64,000 nucleotides of DNA from Candidatus Kapaibacterium sp. (GTDB taxonomy: Bacteria; Bacteroidota; Ignavibacteria; Kapaibacteriales; UBA2268), in assembly GCA_026390695.1 (NCBI GenBank), contig JAPLFL010000089.1, positions 50,274-114,273 of the forward strand, written 5' to 3'. The notes beneath the pieces were generated by a model. It did no database searches and was not told the origin of the DNA. It saw only the letters and a list, made by a program, of their open reading frames with translations. This document shows, one piece after another, positions 16,047 to 25,772 of this stretch (position 1 is the stretch's first letter; each line of letters opens with the position of its first letter). Position numbers and translations under genes: made by a program.

Positions 16047-18605
16047 TTATTGATTAGCCCATGCACATAAATACAAGTCAGCAGAATTAACCATCATATC
16101 GTGGCGGGGTAAAATTCTTATTGTAAATCCTTGAACACCGGTACCGGGGCAGTTATAGTAACCTTCATAATAATGATAATTTGCTTCGGATTTAATCAGT
16201 CCTAAAGTTTCATAATTCACGTCAATCATTTCATTATGAGGATTAACAGATCCATAATAAACTTGAACGGTAACATCTTCGGGTTTCAATTGACCTAAAG
16301 CCACTATTGTGGATACATGGATTGGTTTGCCCAAATATGTGTTAATATTATCCTTGATAGAAATATCAATAATTTCAACACTGCTCCAGAACTGCTTTAC
16401 TTTATCCTCCCACAATCTAAGTTGAATCGAGCCATCAGCTCCATTAGATGTTAGTTTCTGGAAATTTTTTAATGACGGAATATAAAACATTTCAGCATAA
16501 TTTTTTACCATTCTATGAGTTGAATATTCACCGGCAATAGTACGAATGCTCTCTTTCATAAAATTGACCCAAGATTGAGGGATTCGCGATAGACGATTAT
16601 AAAACATTGGCACTACAACTTGTTCAAGCAGATCATAGAGACTATTCGATTCTATTATATTCTGATGGTCCTGATTATTATATTCCTCTCCTTCACCTAT
16701 TGCAAAGCCATTTTTCGCATTGAAAGCCTCGTCCCACCAACCATCAAGAATACTAAGATTAAGAGTGCCATTAATAGCCGCTTTCATTCCACTCGTACCG
16801 CTTGCCTCCAAAGGTCTGATTGGATTATTCAGCCATACGTCACATCCTTTTACCATCATTCTTGAAATAACCATATCATAATCTTCCAAGAAAACGACAT
16901 GCCCCTCCAGTCCGTATTCTCGGATTCTACGGATTATCGTTTGTATTACCTCCTTACCTTGCACATCGTGTGGATGAGCTTTTCCGGCAATAATTATTTG
17001 GACAGGTTTTTCGGAATTTAATAAAATTCTCTTAAGCCGTTCCATATCTGAAAAAATGAGTAAAGCTCGTTTATATGTTGCAAATCTGCGTGCAAAGCCA
17101 ATTGTAAGAGCATCAGGATCAAGAAATCCTGAAATTTTACTAACCTGTTCCGGAAGAAGAAATTCTTTTTGTCTTTTTTTCAAATATTCACGTATAAACA
17201 GAACTAATCTAACGCGACGACGTTGTTTTTCGCGCCATATTTCTTCATTTGGTATGATTGATATTTTATCCCAAATCTCAGGATTATCAGTATCAGTGCG
17301 CCACACCGGAGATAAATATCTATCATAAAGTTCTGAAAATTCGCGTGCAACCCAGGTTTGTGTATGGACACCATTTGTTATATGCTTTATTGGAATTTCA
17401 TCTTCAGGGAAACATTTCCATATATCTTTCCACATTTTTCTTGAAACAGAGCCATGAAGCTTGCTCACACCATTTTCATAAGCTGTCAGTTTAATTCCAA
17501 GAACAGTCATTGAAAACTCATCGTGAACATTTGAACTTTCTACTTGCCCTAATTCTATAAAATCTTTCTTAGACAGCCCTAACTGCTGATAATAGTTATT
17601 AAAATATTTCTCAAACAAGTCAAGTTTAAACATTTCATTGCCTGCTGGAACAGGAGTATGAGTTGTAAAAACCGATGTATTTTTTACAATTTGCTTTGTT
17701 GTATGGAAATCGGTTCCATACTTTTCCATATAAAATCTAATTCGCTCAAGAAGTGCAAAGGCAGCATGTCCTTCGTTAATATGAATAACTTCAGGATCAA
17801 TTCCCATTACTTTTAAGGCTCTCATTCCGCCTATTCCAAGAATAATCTCCTGTTGAATACGTGTTTCACGAGTTCCGCCATAAAGCTGATCTGTAATATC
17901 TCTATATTCATCTCTTGAATTTAAATCAATATTTGTGTCCAATAAAAACAGATTGATTCTACCAACATTTAATTTCCATATTTGAAAATAGGCTTTGCCC
18001 TCGGGTAAATCCACGTCAAGTATGATTGGTTCACCGTTTTCGTGCCTGATCAAAACCAATGGCATTGAATAAAAATCATTATATAAGTACATTTCGGTTT
18101 GCCAGCCATTTTGCTGAAGATGTTGGCGAAAATATCCCTGCTGATATAGAAGTCCGACCCCGACCAATGGAATGCCAAGATCTGATGCAGATTTCAGATG
18201 ATCACCTGACAGGATGCCAAGTCCACCGGAATAAATAGGAAAACTCTCATTGATACCATATTCCGGGCTGAAATATGCAATCTGACCTTTAACGTGTTCG
18301 TAAGATTTTTTAAACCAAGAATGAGAATTTATATAATGCAGAAATTTACCATGAATATAATGCAAATAGCTCGTGAAATCTGCCTGCTGAGCTAATTGTA
18401 ATAGTTTTGACTGAGGTAATTTATTTAATAATAAAACTGGATTATGATTGACTTCCTCCCATAAATCTCGATCTATTCTTATAAATAATTCCCTTGCATC
18501 CGAATTCCAGCACCACCAGTAATTATATGCTAATTCTTTTAATGTTTCGATTTGGTGCGGTAAATTTGCATTTACTACAAAAGTATGTTTCGGTTTCATT
18601 TTCAT
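16047..18605 (-). CDS. glgP: Alpha-glucan (glycogen) phosphorylase
   Basis: The 852-residue product is an alpha-glucan phosphorylase of the bacterial/archaeal long type with an N-terminal DUF3417-like domain (LPHQIETLKELAYNYWWCWN). It has AYFSPEYGINESFPIYSGGL, HINEGHAAFALLERIR, FTTHTPVPAGNE, and the pyridoxal-phosphate motif EASGTSGMKAAINGTLNLSI, whose lysine binds the cofactor. It releases glucose-1-phosphate from glycogen or maltodextrin. It is full length and looks functional. No other glycogen genes are near. The gene reads divergently from arsR. Confidence 0.95.
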   Translation of the reverse strand: MKMKPKHTFVVNANLPHQIETLKELAYNYWWCWNSDARELFIRIDRDLWEEVNHNPVLLLNKLPQSKLLQLAQQADFTSYLHYIHGKFLHYINSHSWFKKSYEHVKGQIAYFSPEYGINESFPIYSGGLGILSGDHLKSASDLGIPLVGVGLLYQQGYFRQHLQQNGWQTEMYLYNDFYSMPLVLIRHENGEPIILDVDLPEGKAYFQIWKLNVGRINLFLLDTNIDLNSRDEYRDITDQLYGGTRETRIQQEIILGIGGMRALKVMGIDPEVIHINEGHAAFALLERIRFYMEKYGTDFHTTKQIVKNTSVFTTHTPVPAGNEMFKLDLFEKYFNNYYQQLGLSKKDFIELGQVESSNVHDEFSMTVLGIKLTAYENGVSKLHGSVSRKMWKDIWKCFPEDEIPIKHITNGVHTQTWVAREFSELYDRYLSPVWRTDTDNPEIWDKISIIPNEEIWREKQRRRVRLVLFIREYLKKRQKEFLLPEQVSKISGFLDPDALTIGFARRFATYKRALLIFSDMERLKRILLNSEKPVQIIIAGKAHPHDVQGKEVIQTIIRRIREYGLEGHVVFLEDYDMVISRMMVKGCDVWLNNPIRPLEASGTSGMKAAINGTLNLSILDGWWDEAFNAKNGFAIGEGEEYNNQDHQNIIESNSLYDLLEQVVVPMFYNRLSRIPQSWVNFMKESIRTIAGEYSTHRMVKNYAEMFYIPSLKNFQKLTSNGADGSIQLRLWEDKVKQFWSSVEIIDISIKDNINTYLGKPIHVSTIVALGQLKPEDVTVQVYYGSVNPHNEMIDVNYETLGLIKSEANYHYYEGYYNCPGTGVQGFTIRILPRHDMMVNSADLYLCAWANQ

Positions 18606-18675
18606 ATTCTATTTATTCATAAGTGTTCATATTAGACAAATAAATTACGAAAAAATGTCCGATTAAAATTATTTT

Positions 18676-18705
18676 TTGACCAATAAGATATTTATCGTAA
18701 CTTTA
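18676..18705 (+). promoter_or_regulatory. Putative arsR promoter, Bacteroidota type
   Basis: A TTG at 18676-18678 (inside TTTTTTG) and TAACTTTA at 18698-18705 are 19 bp apart, close to the TTTG-N19/20-TAnnTTTG pattern. The second element lies inside the ArsR palindrome. The predicted start would be about 35 nt before the arsR ATG. Confidence 0.55.
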
Positions 18706-18713
18706 CGATAAAT
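18690..18713. promoter_or_regulatory. ArsR operator palindrome
   Basis: A perfect 11-bp inverted repeat, ATTTATCGTAA / TTACGATAAAT, with a 2-bp centre, lies 35 bp upstream of arsR. Its size and position over the promoter -7 element match operators of ArsR/SmtB repressors, which dissociate when arsenite binds. A half-site-like TTTACGAT recurs between arsR and arsC. Confidence 0.8.
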
Positions 18714-18747
18714 AATTCGTATTATTATTGAAATAAGTTTTACAATC

Positions 18748-19050
18748 ATGTCAGAAAATAAAAAAGTAGATTATACTGAAGATGAAATAAGAATGGCTCG
18801 ATATGCTAAGGCATTGTCTCATCCTGCAAGGTTGGCAATACTAAATATTTTATCTACACAATCAAAGTGTTTTTGTGGTGATATTGTAAGCGAATTACCA
18901 TTGGCACAATCGACGGTTTCTCAACATTTAAAGGAATTGAAGGATTCTGGTCTGATACACGGCGAGATAGAACCACCCAAAGTTTGCTACTGTCTTAATC
19001 CGACTGAATGGTATATTGCCAAGAAACTGTTCAAGAAATTTTTTGAATAA
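18748..19050 (+). CDS. arsR: ArsR-family arsenic-responsive repressor
   Basis: The 100-residue winged-helix protein has [16 protein letters not shown] (helices 1-2) and the recognition helix [18 protein letters not shown] (about residues 53-70). Cys41 and Cys43 (KCFCGD) lie where ArsR proteins hold their arsenite ligands near helix 3, and Cys80/Cys82 near the end of the wing may complete or replace the site. It should repress its own operon by binding the palindrome at 18690-18713. arsC and arsM follow on the same strand. Confidence 0.9.
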   Translation: MSENKKVDYTEDEIRMARYAKALSHPARLAILNILSTQSKCFCGDIVSELPLAQSTVSQHLKELKDSGLIHGEIEPPKVCYCLNPTEWYIAKKLFKKFFE

Positions 19051-19095
19051 TTTAACATCGGGTATTTACGATGATGTTTAACAAATTAAGTAAAA

Positions 19096-19506
19096 ATGAA
19101 AATATTAATTTTATGCACTGGTAATTCATGTCGTAGTCAAATGGCAGAAGGATATCTTAAAAAAATATCAGATTTTGATATATATTCTGCAGGAGTAAAT
19201 CCGGCTGAACGAACAAGTTCAAAAGCCATTAAAGTAATGAAGGAAATCGGAATTGACATCAGTAGCTCAGTTCCCAAATCCGTGGAGATTTTTCTCAATG
19301 AAAGTTTTGATTATGTGATCACAGTTTGTGATAATGCAAACAAAACATGTCCTGTTTTTTTTGGTAAAGTTAAATACACATTATATATCCCATTTGATGA
19401 TCCTTACAATTCAATCGGTACCCAAGAAGAAATTATGGGCTGCTATCGAAGAGTTAGGGATGAAATCGTTTCAATATTCGATCAATTTATTAAATCTGTT
19501 TTATAA
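19096..19506 (+). CDS. arsC: Arsenate reductase, low-molecular-weight phosphatase type
   Basis: The 136-residue product has the P-loop CTGNSCRSQMAEG with Cys7 and Cys12, and the redox pair Cys78 and Cys85 (VCDNANKTC), as in the thioredoxin-coupled Staphylococcus/Bacillus ArsC family. It reduces arsenate to arsenite in the cytoplasm, passing the oxidation through a cysteine cascade to thioredoxin. It lies 45 nt after arsR and 18 nt before arsM, clearly one operon. Confidence 0.93.
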   Translation: MKILILCTGNSCRSQMAEGYLKKISDFDIYSAGVNPAERTSSKAIKVMKEIGIDISSSVPKSVEIFLNESFDYVITVCDNANKTCPVFFGKVKYTLYIPFDDPYNSIGTQEEIMGCYRRVRDEIVSIFDQFIKSVL

Positions 19507-19524
19507 AATATAAGGAATCCAAAA

Positions 19525-20334
19525 ATGGAAACAAATTCACAAATTAAAGAGATGGTCAAGCAGAAATATGGACTAATAGCCACTCAAACCATCTCACAAA
19601 ATTTAAACTCTTGCTGTGGATCAGGTTCTTGCTCCACAGTAGATTATTCAATTATTTCCGATGATTACTCAAAGATTGAGGGATATTTCGCTGAAGCTGA
19701 TCTCGGTTTAGGTTGCGGATTACCTACGGAATTTGCAGGTATTGAAGTTGGTAATACAGTTCTTGATCTCGGATCCGGAGCTGGTAATGATGCATTTATT
19801 GTGAGAAGATTGGTTGGATCAACCGGAAAAGTTCTTGGTATTGATATGACCGATGAAATGATTGAAAAATCAAGAAAAAATTGTTTATCGTTAGGATATA
19901 ATAATGTTGAATTCAGATATGGTGATATTGAGAAAATGCCAGTCGAATCCGATTCGATTGATGTTGTAATCAGCAATTGTGTGCTAAATCTTGTACCGGA
20001 CAAATCAAAAGCATTTTCTGAAATTTATAGAACATTGAGGCCTGGTGCACATTTTTGCATCTCAGATATTGTTATCATAGGTGAATTACCAGATAGAATC
20101 AGAAAAAGTGCAGAAATGTATGCCGGATGTATTGGTGGAGCAATGGAAAAAGATGATTACATCGGATTATTGGCAGAAGTAGGATTCAAGAATTTTAATA
20201 TTAACCGAGAAAAGGAAATCATTATACCTGAGGATATAATGGAAAATTATTTGAATGAAGATGAAATTTTATTATACAAGAATACCGGAGCTAAGATCCT
20301 AAGTATGACTATCAGTGGCGTTAAACCTGAATGA
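19525..20334 (+). CDS. arsM: Arsenite S-adenosylmethionine methyltransferase
   Basis: The 269-residue product has the class I methyltransferase motif VLDLGSGAGNDAF (about residues 79-91) and the three conserved ArsM cysteines: Cys64 (GLGCGLP), Cys152 (SNCVLNL) and Cys202 (AGCIGGA). An N-terminal SCCGSGSC cluster is typical of bacterial ArsM. It methylates arsenite to mono-, di- and trimethylarsenicals, the last of which are volatile. It closes the arsRCM operon. No efflux pump (ArsB or Acr3) is encoded nearby, so methylation may be the main exit route for the arsenite made by ArsC. Confidence 0.93.
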   Translation: METNSQIKEMVKQKYGLIATQTISQNLNSCCGSGSCSTVDYSIISDDYSKIEGYFAEADLGLGCGLPTEFAGIEVGNTVLDLGSGAGNDAFIVRRLVGSTGKVLGIDMTDEMIEKSRKNCLSLGYNNVEFRYGDIEKMPVESDSIDVVISNCVLNLVPDKSKAFSEIYRTLRPGAHFCISDIVIIGELPDRIRKSAEMYAGCIGGAMEKDDYIGLLAEVGFKNFNINREKEIIIPEDIMENYLNEDEILLYKNTGAKILSMTISGVKPE

Positions 20335-20404
20335 ATTGTTGAAATCATTTAGAATATACTGTCATTAGGAAGCGTTGTGAAGGATCTCTCCAAAAGTGTC
20401 TCTA

Positions 20405-20621
20405 ATATCATTTCCTTAATGAATTAGGAATTATTGTCATTCTTCCGAAAATAATCAATTCATCCGTTGACTTGGGATTCATTTGATGAATAATATTTTC
20501 ATCCTAATTTGTGATTTTTTTTAAATCATGACAGTTCCCGCGCATGCGGAAATCCCCTTCCAGTACCAATCAGGAGATTCCAGTAACGCACAAATGACAG
20601 CCTTTAAGTAGGAAACGATAT
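20405..20621. mobile_element. MITE-like element, ATATC(A/G)TTTCCT terminal-repeat family (copy 1)
   Basis: A 217-bp non-coding element starts ATATCATTTCCTTAATGAAT and ends AAGTAGGAAACGATAT. The ends form an 11-of-12 inverted repeat. The interior has the GCGCATGCGG palindrome and CCCCTTCCAGTACCAATCAG, shared with 53477-53726. It fills most of the 430-bp gap between arsM and the end of the signalling operon. Confidence 0.7.
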
Positions 20622-20764
20622 AAGATAGATCCTTCGCTTCGATAAGGATGACAATTCTTGGAATGTATGTTTTGACACAACCACAGATGCGGAAATCTAA
20701 ATCAGGTGTTAACTATGAGATTCTCGTTACACTGGATGGAGAGGGAAATACATGTATCAAATTA

Positions 20765-21868
20765 TTAAACCTGATTACAGAACAGAGTAAATACAATTTT
20801 TGTACCCTCGCCTTCAATGCTGTGAATATCAAAATCACCATCATGAAGTTCAACAAGTCTTTTGGCTATTACGAGTCCCAGACCAACTCCCTGTTGTTCA
20901 TAAATAGTACGTTCGAATTGAATATATGCTCCCACATTACCTATTTGGGTATTACTCATACCTCTACCGAAATCCTGAATTAAAAAGAAAAGTTTATTAT
21001 TCTCAGTCCAGGCTTTTAATATAACTTTAGAGCCTTTATGAGAAAATTTAAGTGCATTATCAACTAATTCATCAATGATTTTATGAAAGCTATCGGTTGC
21101 AATTTCAATGTAAATTTGTTCTACATAATCCTCAATATAAATATCATCTCTTCTTCCGTATTTATCACCGATTAATGGCACAATATCCATGATCATAGCA
21201 CATGGTTCATCTGTTCGGGAACTTCTTAACTGGCGACGGATGTCTGTATTGATTTCAAATGATTGTATTCTGACAATGGCAAGGAAATTCTCGGTAATTC
21301 TAAGTAATCTGGATGCCGACGAGATAACATCATCGGCAATTTCTACAATTTCGTCAGCTTGTATTTCAGTAGAACTGTTTCTCAAATATTTTGCCGATCC
21401 GACTACCTGATTTAACACCGTTCTGAATTCATGAGGCAAGGCATAAGTTACGTTCCTACCTACTTCTTCAATTTTTTCCTGAAGTTGTCGTTCTATTCTG
21501 CTGCTTTTATTCCACTGAGCATTTATAGCGGCTACAAGCTCACTAAGGGTATAAGGTTTAATAATATAATCATCGGCTCCTTTTTCCATTCCCTGGCGCA
21601 TATCTGCTTTTTCTGTAAATGCTGTCAGGAATATAAAAGGGGTATTTTCGGTTAATGGATTTGATCTGATTTGTTCCAAGACTCCATAGCCATCCATACC
21701 GGGCATTGAAATATCACAAAGGATAAGATCAGGTTTATGCATAAAAGCTGCTTCAACACCGGTTAAACCTTCAGAAGCAGTAAAAACCTCATAGCCTTCA
21801 AATCGTAATAATGTCGAAGTGCTTTCGATAATAAAATCAGCGTCATCAATTATTAGAATTCTTTTCAT
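20765..21868 (-). CDS. Response regulator-histidine kinase fusion (REC-HisKA-HATPase)
   Basis: The 367-residue soluble product starts with a receiver domain (ILIIDDADF, phospho-acceptor Asp52 in LCDISMPGMDG, LTAF, and IIKPY with the conserved Lys). A coiled-coil linker leads to the dimerisation helix with LPHEFRTVLN (His146) and a HATPase domain with DNALKFSH (N box), DFGRGMS (G1) and GVGLGLVIAKRLVE (G2). The order receiver-then-kinase makes it a response-regulator-controlled kinase, activated or gated by an upstream phosphodonor. It ends a run of signalling genes on the minus strand, 12 nt after the similar gene upstream. Confidence 0.88.
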   Translation of the reverse strand: MKRILIIDDADFIIESTSTLLRFEGYEVFTASEGLTGVEAAFMHKPDLILCDISMPGMDGYGVLEQIRSNPLTENTPFIFLTAFTEKADMRQGMEKGADDYIIKPYTLSELVAAINAQWNKSSRIERQLQEKIEEVGRNVTYALPHEFRTVLNQVVGSAKYLRNSSTEIQADEIVEIADDVISSASRLLRITENFLAIVRIQSFEINTDIRRQLRSSRTDEPCAMIMDIVPLIGDKYGRRDDIYIEDYVEQIYIEIATDSFHKIIDELVDNALKFSHKGSKVILKAWTENNKLFFLIQDFGRGMSNTQIGNVGAYIQFERTIYEQQGVGLGLVIAKRLVELHDGDFDIHSIEGEGTKIVFTLFCNQV

Positions 21869-21880
21869 TTTGTTTAATAT

Positions 21881-22993
21881 TTAAATTTTTGGAAAAACAA
21901 TGGTAAATTTTGATCCAGACCCAACTTTGCTTTCGAGTGAAATTTTTGCATCAATCAAATCAATATATTTTTTAACAATAGATAGTCCTAAACCCGTTGA
22001 TTGCTCATTTCCAACCGGTTGTGCAGAAAGACGAGCGAACTTTCCATATATTTTTTTCATGTCATCCTCGGTAAAACCCGGCCCCTGATCTATGATTTCA
22101 ACTTTACAAGGGTTACCGCCGATTAATTTTATTTTACAATTGGAAGAAAGTTCGGAAAATTTTATAGCATTTGAAATTAAATTATCTAATATCTGTAAAA
22201 GTGCATTTTTATCCGTTTTTGTCACAAATACTTCATTTTCGGTTTCAAACAGAAGTTCGACTTTTTTCACAGCAGCTCTATCTTGAAAATTATTTATTAT
22301 TTTTACCAAAATTGAAAATAGATCGGTTTCTTCGATGTTGATTTTAACCTTTCCCTGTTCAATTTTATTTATATCCAATAGATTATTTATCAGGTCAAGC
22401 ATTATATTTGATGTAATTACAAGATCGGTTGAGAATTCTTTTAAATCATCTTTAGAAATATTTTCATCATCGCGGATCATCTTTGCAATCAAAGATATAT
22501 TGTAAATAGGATTTTTGAGGTCATGGGCTGCAATTCCTAAAAATTCATTCTTTTCATTATTTAAATTTATCAGCTCGTCATTTTGTTCTTTTATTTGTTT
22601 TAAATACTTTTGAATACGAAGGTGTGTGTTAACTCTGGCTTGAAGTTCAATAGCATTAAATGGCTTCAGCACGTAGTCAACAGCACCTAATTCAAATCCA
22701 CGGATAATATCAGAATGGTTAACCTTAGCAGTTACAAAAATAACCGGAATATCCTTAGTATCAGGGTCTTCTTTCAGTTTTTCGCAAACTTCATAACCAT
22801 CCATATCCGGCATCATTACATCCAAAATAATAAGGTCTGGCTTTGCCGTTTTTGCAATTTTCAGAGACTTAGCTGAATTGGTCGCAATAGAAATTTCGAC
22901 ATTCTGTTTTCGTAAATTTTCTCCAACAACTTGAATATTTGCAGGATTATCATCTACAACAAGAACCAGTGATTTTTTTTCGTTTTGTGACAT
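21881..22993 (-). CDS. Response regulator-histidine kinase fusion (REC-HisKA-HATPase)
   Basis: The 370-residue product has a receiver domain (LVLVVDDNPAN, Asp58 in ILDVMMPDMDGYE, VTAK, LKPF), a short coiled coil (EQNDELINLNNEKNEF), a HisKA helix with AAHDLKNPIYNIS (His157) and a HATPase domain with DNLISNAIKFS, IIDQGPGFTEDD and STGLGLSIVKKY. It has no transmembrane segment. Its layout is the same as the neighbour downstream, but the two are only distantly similar in the kinase core (AAHDLKNP versus LPHEFRT), so this is not a recent duplication. It probably receives phosphate from the large hybrid kinase encoded upstream. Confidence 0.9.
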   Translation of the reverse strand: MSQNEKKSLVLVVDDNPANIQVVGENLRKQNVEISIATNSAKSLKIAKTAKPDLIILDVMMPDMDGYEVCEKLKEDPDTKDIPVIFVTAKVNHSDIIRGFELGAVDYVLKPFNAIELQARVNTHLRIQKYLKQIKEQNDELINLNNEKNEFLGIAAHDLKNPIYNISLIAKMIRDDENISKDDLKEFSTDLVITSNIMLDLINNLLDINKIEQGKVKINIEETDLFSILVKIINNFQDRAAVKKVELLFETENEVFVTKTDKNALLQILDNLISNAIKFSELSSNCKIKLIGGNPCKVEIIDQGPGFTEDDMKKIYGKFARLSAQPVGNEQSTGLGLSIVKKYIDLIDAKISLESKVGSGSKFTIVFPKI

Positions 22994-23064
22994 AAAAATT
23001 TTAATAAAATAAACATTAGTTACAAATATACAAAATTATTTCGACTATAAATGCTAAACATAAA

Positions 23065-25716
23065 TTATTCATCATCCATCAAATATTTTTTTAAAAGAAC
23101 TAAATTATTTTCAATTTGACTTAAATCAATTCTATATGTTGATTCAATCAAATTAACAGCAAATTTCTCCATTTCAATAATTTTATTAATTTGAGAAAAT
23201 TCTTCGATTCGATTTGCAAATTCATAAATTCTGTCGATAATACAAAAGTCTAACAAATTATCAATTTCGTATAAAAATTCAACTTTCATTTTATCTTTCA
23301 AATCCGAATCTAATCCTATGTTCGCCAATTCTTTATAAGTCCATATTTTATCAATATTAGGATTTTTAAATTGACTTTCACTATTTTGCATCGTTGAAGT
23401 AAAGTGTTTGGATAGTTCATTGAGGATACTGGCTTTGTTAAAAGGCTTTCTGATAAAACCTTCACAAATTCCTTCAAAATCAACTTGGCTTTCTTTAATA
23501 ATCGATGCAGTTAGAACAATAATAGGAATTTCATTATATTCTCTATTAGATTTCAGATATTTGCTTGCATCTAATCCACTCATTACCGGCATTACAGCAT
23601 CCATGAGAATAATATCTGGTTTAATTTTCTCAACATAATTCAGGCATTCCAAACCATTTTCCGCTTCATAAAAAATTAGATTTCTATCTTTCAAATAACT
23701 TTTGATTAATTCTCTATTGAGTTTTACATCATCAACAATTAATACTTTTTGATTGGCAAAAATGATACCATCGGTTCTGGCAGCGTCTTTACTAAGTTTA
23801 TTAGAGTATTGGTCAGAAATTTCAACATTATCAAAAATAATAAATAACTTTGTTCCAACTCCCAATTCACTTGAAATAACGATATTTCCTTCCATCATTT
23901 CAACCAATTTTTTGGTAATGGAAAGCCCTAAACCGGATCCACCATATTTATGAATTATTGTCATATCTTGTTGGTTGAAAGATTCGAATATTTTATTTAA
24001 TTGCTTCTTTTCTATTCCGATTCCAGTATCTTCAACAGATACCATCATTTTACATTTCTGAGCCAAATCAGGTTTGGATAATAATTTCAAAGAAACTTCA
24101 ATTTTACCGGACTCGGTAAATTTAACTGAGTTTCCGATGACGTTCAAAAGAATTTGTCTGAATCTAAGTTCGTCAAGCATGATAATATCAGGTACATCAT
24201 CGGCTACTTTAATAATCAGTGCCAATCCTTTTTCTTCGATCTTAGCAGAGAAAATATGTTTAATTTCATTAAGGATGAGTTTTAAATAAACTGGTTCTTT
24301 GGTTATTGAAAAATGACCGGATTCGATTTTAGATAGATCTAATATATCGTTAATTAGTTGAAGGAGCATCTTACCACTTGATGAAATAGCCTGAAGATAG
24401 TACTTTTGCTGTTCATCACTGATAATCTCTTCGAGCAGGTCAGAAAAGCCTAAAATCGCATTCATTGGAGTCCTGATTTCGTGACTCATGTTTGCAAGAA
24501 ACTGGGATTTTGCTTTATTTGCGATTTCGGCTTGTACCTTAGCACTTGCAAGTTCTTCTTCGTGCATTTTTCTCTCGGTTATGTTTCTTGCAACAATTGT
24601 TACACCTGCATAATTACCATCCTGAGAATGCCTTTTTGAAACTTTGGCACTATACCAAATTTCACCCTCAGGCGTATTAATTGAGTAATCAAATTGCTGA
24701 ATATCGCCTGTATCAACGACGGATTGAATTGCGTCGTCATATATCTTAGCCAATGAAGGTGGGAATACAAATTTATAAGACATACCGATAAATAAATCAG
24801 TAGGTCTGTAAATACTATCGGAACTTGATTGCTGGAAGAAATGTAAAAAGTTACCGTTCTTATCTAACACATAAACGAGGTCATCCATTGATGAAAGAGT
24901 GGACTTGAGTCTTTCTTCACTTTCAACTAATTGAGATTGTGCCAATTTTTTTTCACTTATATCTTCGGCAATGCCCATATAACCGATATGATTAAGATTT
25001 TCATCATAAATGCCGGTTATAACAAGTTTAACATTTATTAATTTGCCGTTTTTTGTTTTGAAAGTCCATTCTTTTTTATCGTTGAATCCTAATTTTGCCT
25101 TCGCAGTAACAGTATCGTAACCTTCTGATATATAATCATATTGTAACTGTATTTCTTTAGAATATTCAATTATTTCAAGTGGAACATGGAAAATTTCGGG
25201 TGTTAATATTCCAATAACTGATTCAGCACAATACCCTAATAAAAATTCGGCACCAGAATTGAACAAAGTGATTCTATAATTTAAATCTGTGGCAAATATT
25301 GCAAAATCAGTTGAAGCATTTAATATGGCTTTTATTTTTGTTCGATCATCATATAAATTTTTATTTATCAGGTTCAGATCACTAATGTCTGAAAAGCAGA
25401 CTGTAAATCCATTTTCGGATTTAATAAAATTGGAATCAAAATATAAAACACTTGAATCATTTGGAAATTTTGCGAGAAAGTGTCTTTCGGTAAATAAATT
25501 ATCTTGGGTAAAGTTTGAGAAATTTGGAAATATGTTGAAAAAACCTTTACCAAGAATATCTGATGGAAGCAAACCGATTGATTCCAATCCCAAACCTTCG
25601 GCAGCACTAATGATTCCATTATTATCAACTGTAATAAAAAAGAAAGGCAATTTAATAAAAATATCTTTATAAATATTTTCTGGATTTGGATTACCTAGTT
25701 TTTTATTGTTTTTCAT
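23065..25716 (-). CDS. Soluble hybrid sensor histidine kinase (PAS x3-HisKA-HATPase-REC)
   Basis: The 883-residue product has three PAS-like domains (about residues 20-110, 125-255 and 265-385; each ends in a PAC-like segment such as GYMGIAEDISEKK and GVTIVARNITERK), a HisKA domain with FLANMSHEIRTPMNAILGF (His412), a HATPase domain (NVIGNSVKFTESG, DTGIGIEKK, GSGLGLSITKKLVE) and a receiver domain (VLIVDDVKLN, Asp706 in ILMDAVMP, RKPF). The last 120 residues are helical and could be a diverged phosphotransfer domain, but no clear HPt histidine motif is seen. No membrane segments are present. It lies between the STAND NTPase and the smaller receiver-kinases. Confidence 0.92.
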   Translation of the reverse strand: MKNNKKLGNPNPENIYKDIFIKLPFFFITVDNNGIISAAEGLGLESIGLLPSDILGKGFFNIFPNFSNFTQDNLFTERHFLAKFPNDSSVLYFDSNFIKSENGFTVCFSDISDLNLINKNLYDDRTKIKAILNASTDFAIFATDLNYRITLFNSGAEFLLGYCAESVIGILTPEIFHVPLEIIEYSKEIQLQYDYISEGYDTVTAKAKLGFNDKKEWTFKTKNGKLINVKLVITGIYDENLNHIGYMGIAEDISEKKLAQSQLVESEERLKSTLSSMDDLVYVLDKNGNFLHFFQQSSSDSIYRPTDLFIGMSYKFVFPPSLAKIYDDAIQSVVDTGDIQQFDYSINTPEGEIWYSAKVSKRHSQDGNYAGVTIVARNITERKMHEEELASAKVQAEIANKAKSQFLANMSHEIRTPMNAILGFSDLLEEIISDEQQKYYLQAISSSGKMLLQLINDILDLSKIESGHFSITKEPVYLKLILNEIKHIFSAKIEEKGLALIIKVADDVPDIIMLDELRFRQILLNVIGNSVKFTESGKIEVSLKLLSKPDLAQKCKMMVSVEDTGIGIEKKQLNKIFESFNQQDMTIIHKYGGSGLGLSITKKLVEMMEGNIVISSELGVGTKLFIIFDNVEISDQYSNKLSKDAARTDGIIFANQKVLIVDDVKLNRELIKSYLKDRNLIFYEAENGLECLNYVEKIKPDIILMDAVMPVMSGLDASKYLKSNREYNEIPIIVLTASIIKESQVDFEGICEGFIRKPFNKASILNELSKHFTSTMQNSESQFKNPNIDKIWTYKELANIGLDSDLKDKMKVEFLYEIDNLLDFCIIDRIYEFANRIEEFSQINKIIEMEKFAVNLIESTYRIDLSQIENNLVLLKKYLMDDE

Positions 25717-25772
25717 ATTAATTTATCAGAATTTATATCTGATGATAGATTTGTTATTTTATTTTTGACATT

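Noticed and set aside
20648..20983. 111-residue plus-strand gene
   Set aside because: Most of it is antisense to the receiver-kinase gene; the rest is intergenic, without a ribosome-binding site.
23065..25716. C-terminal HPt domain in the hybrid kinase
   Set aside because: The last 120 residues are helical, but I see no conserved HPt histidine motif.
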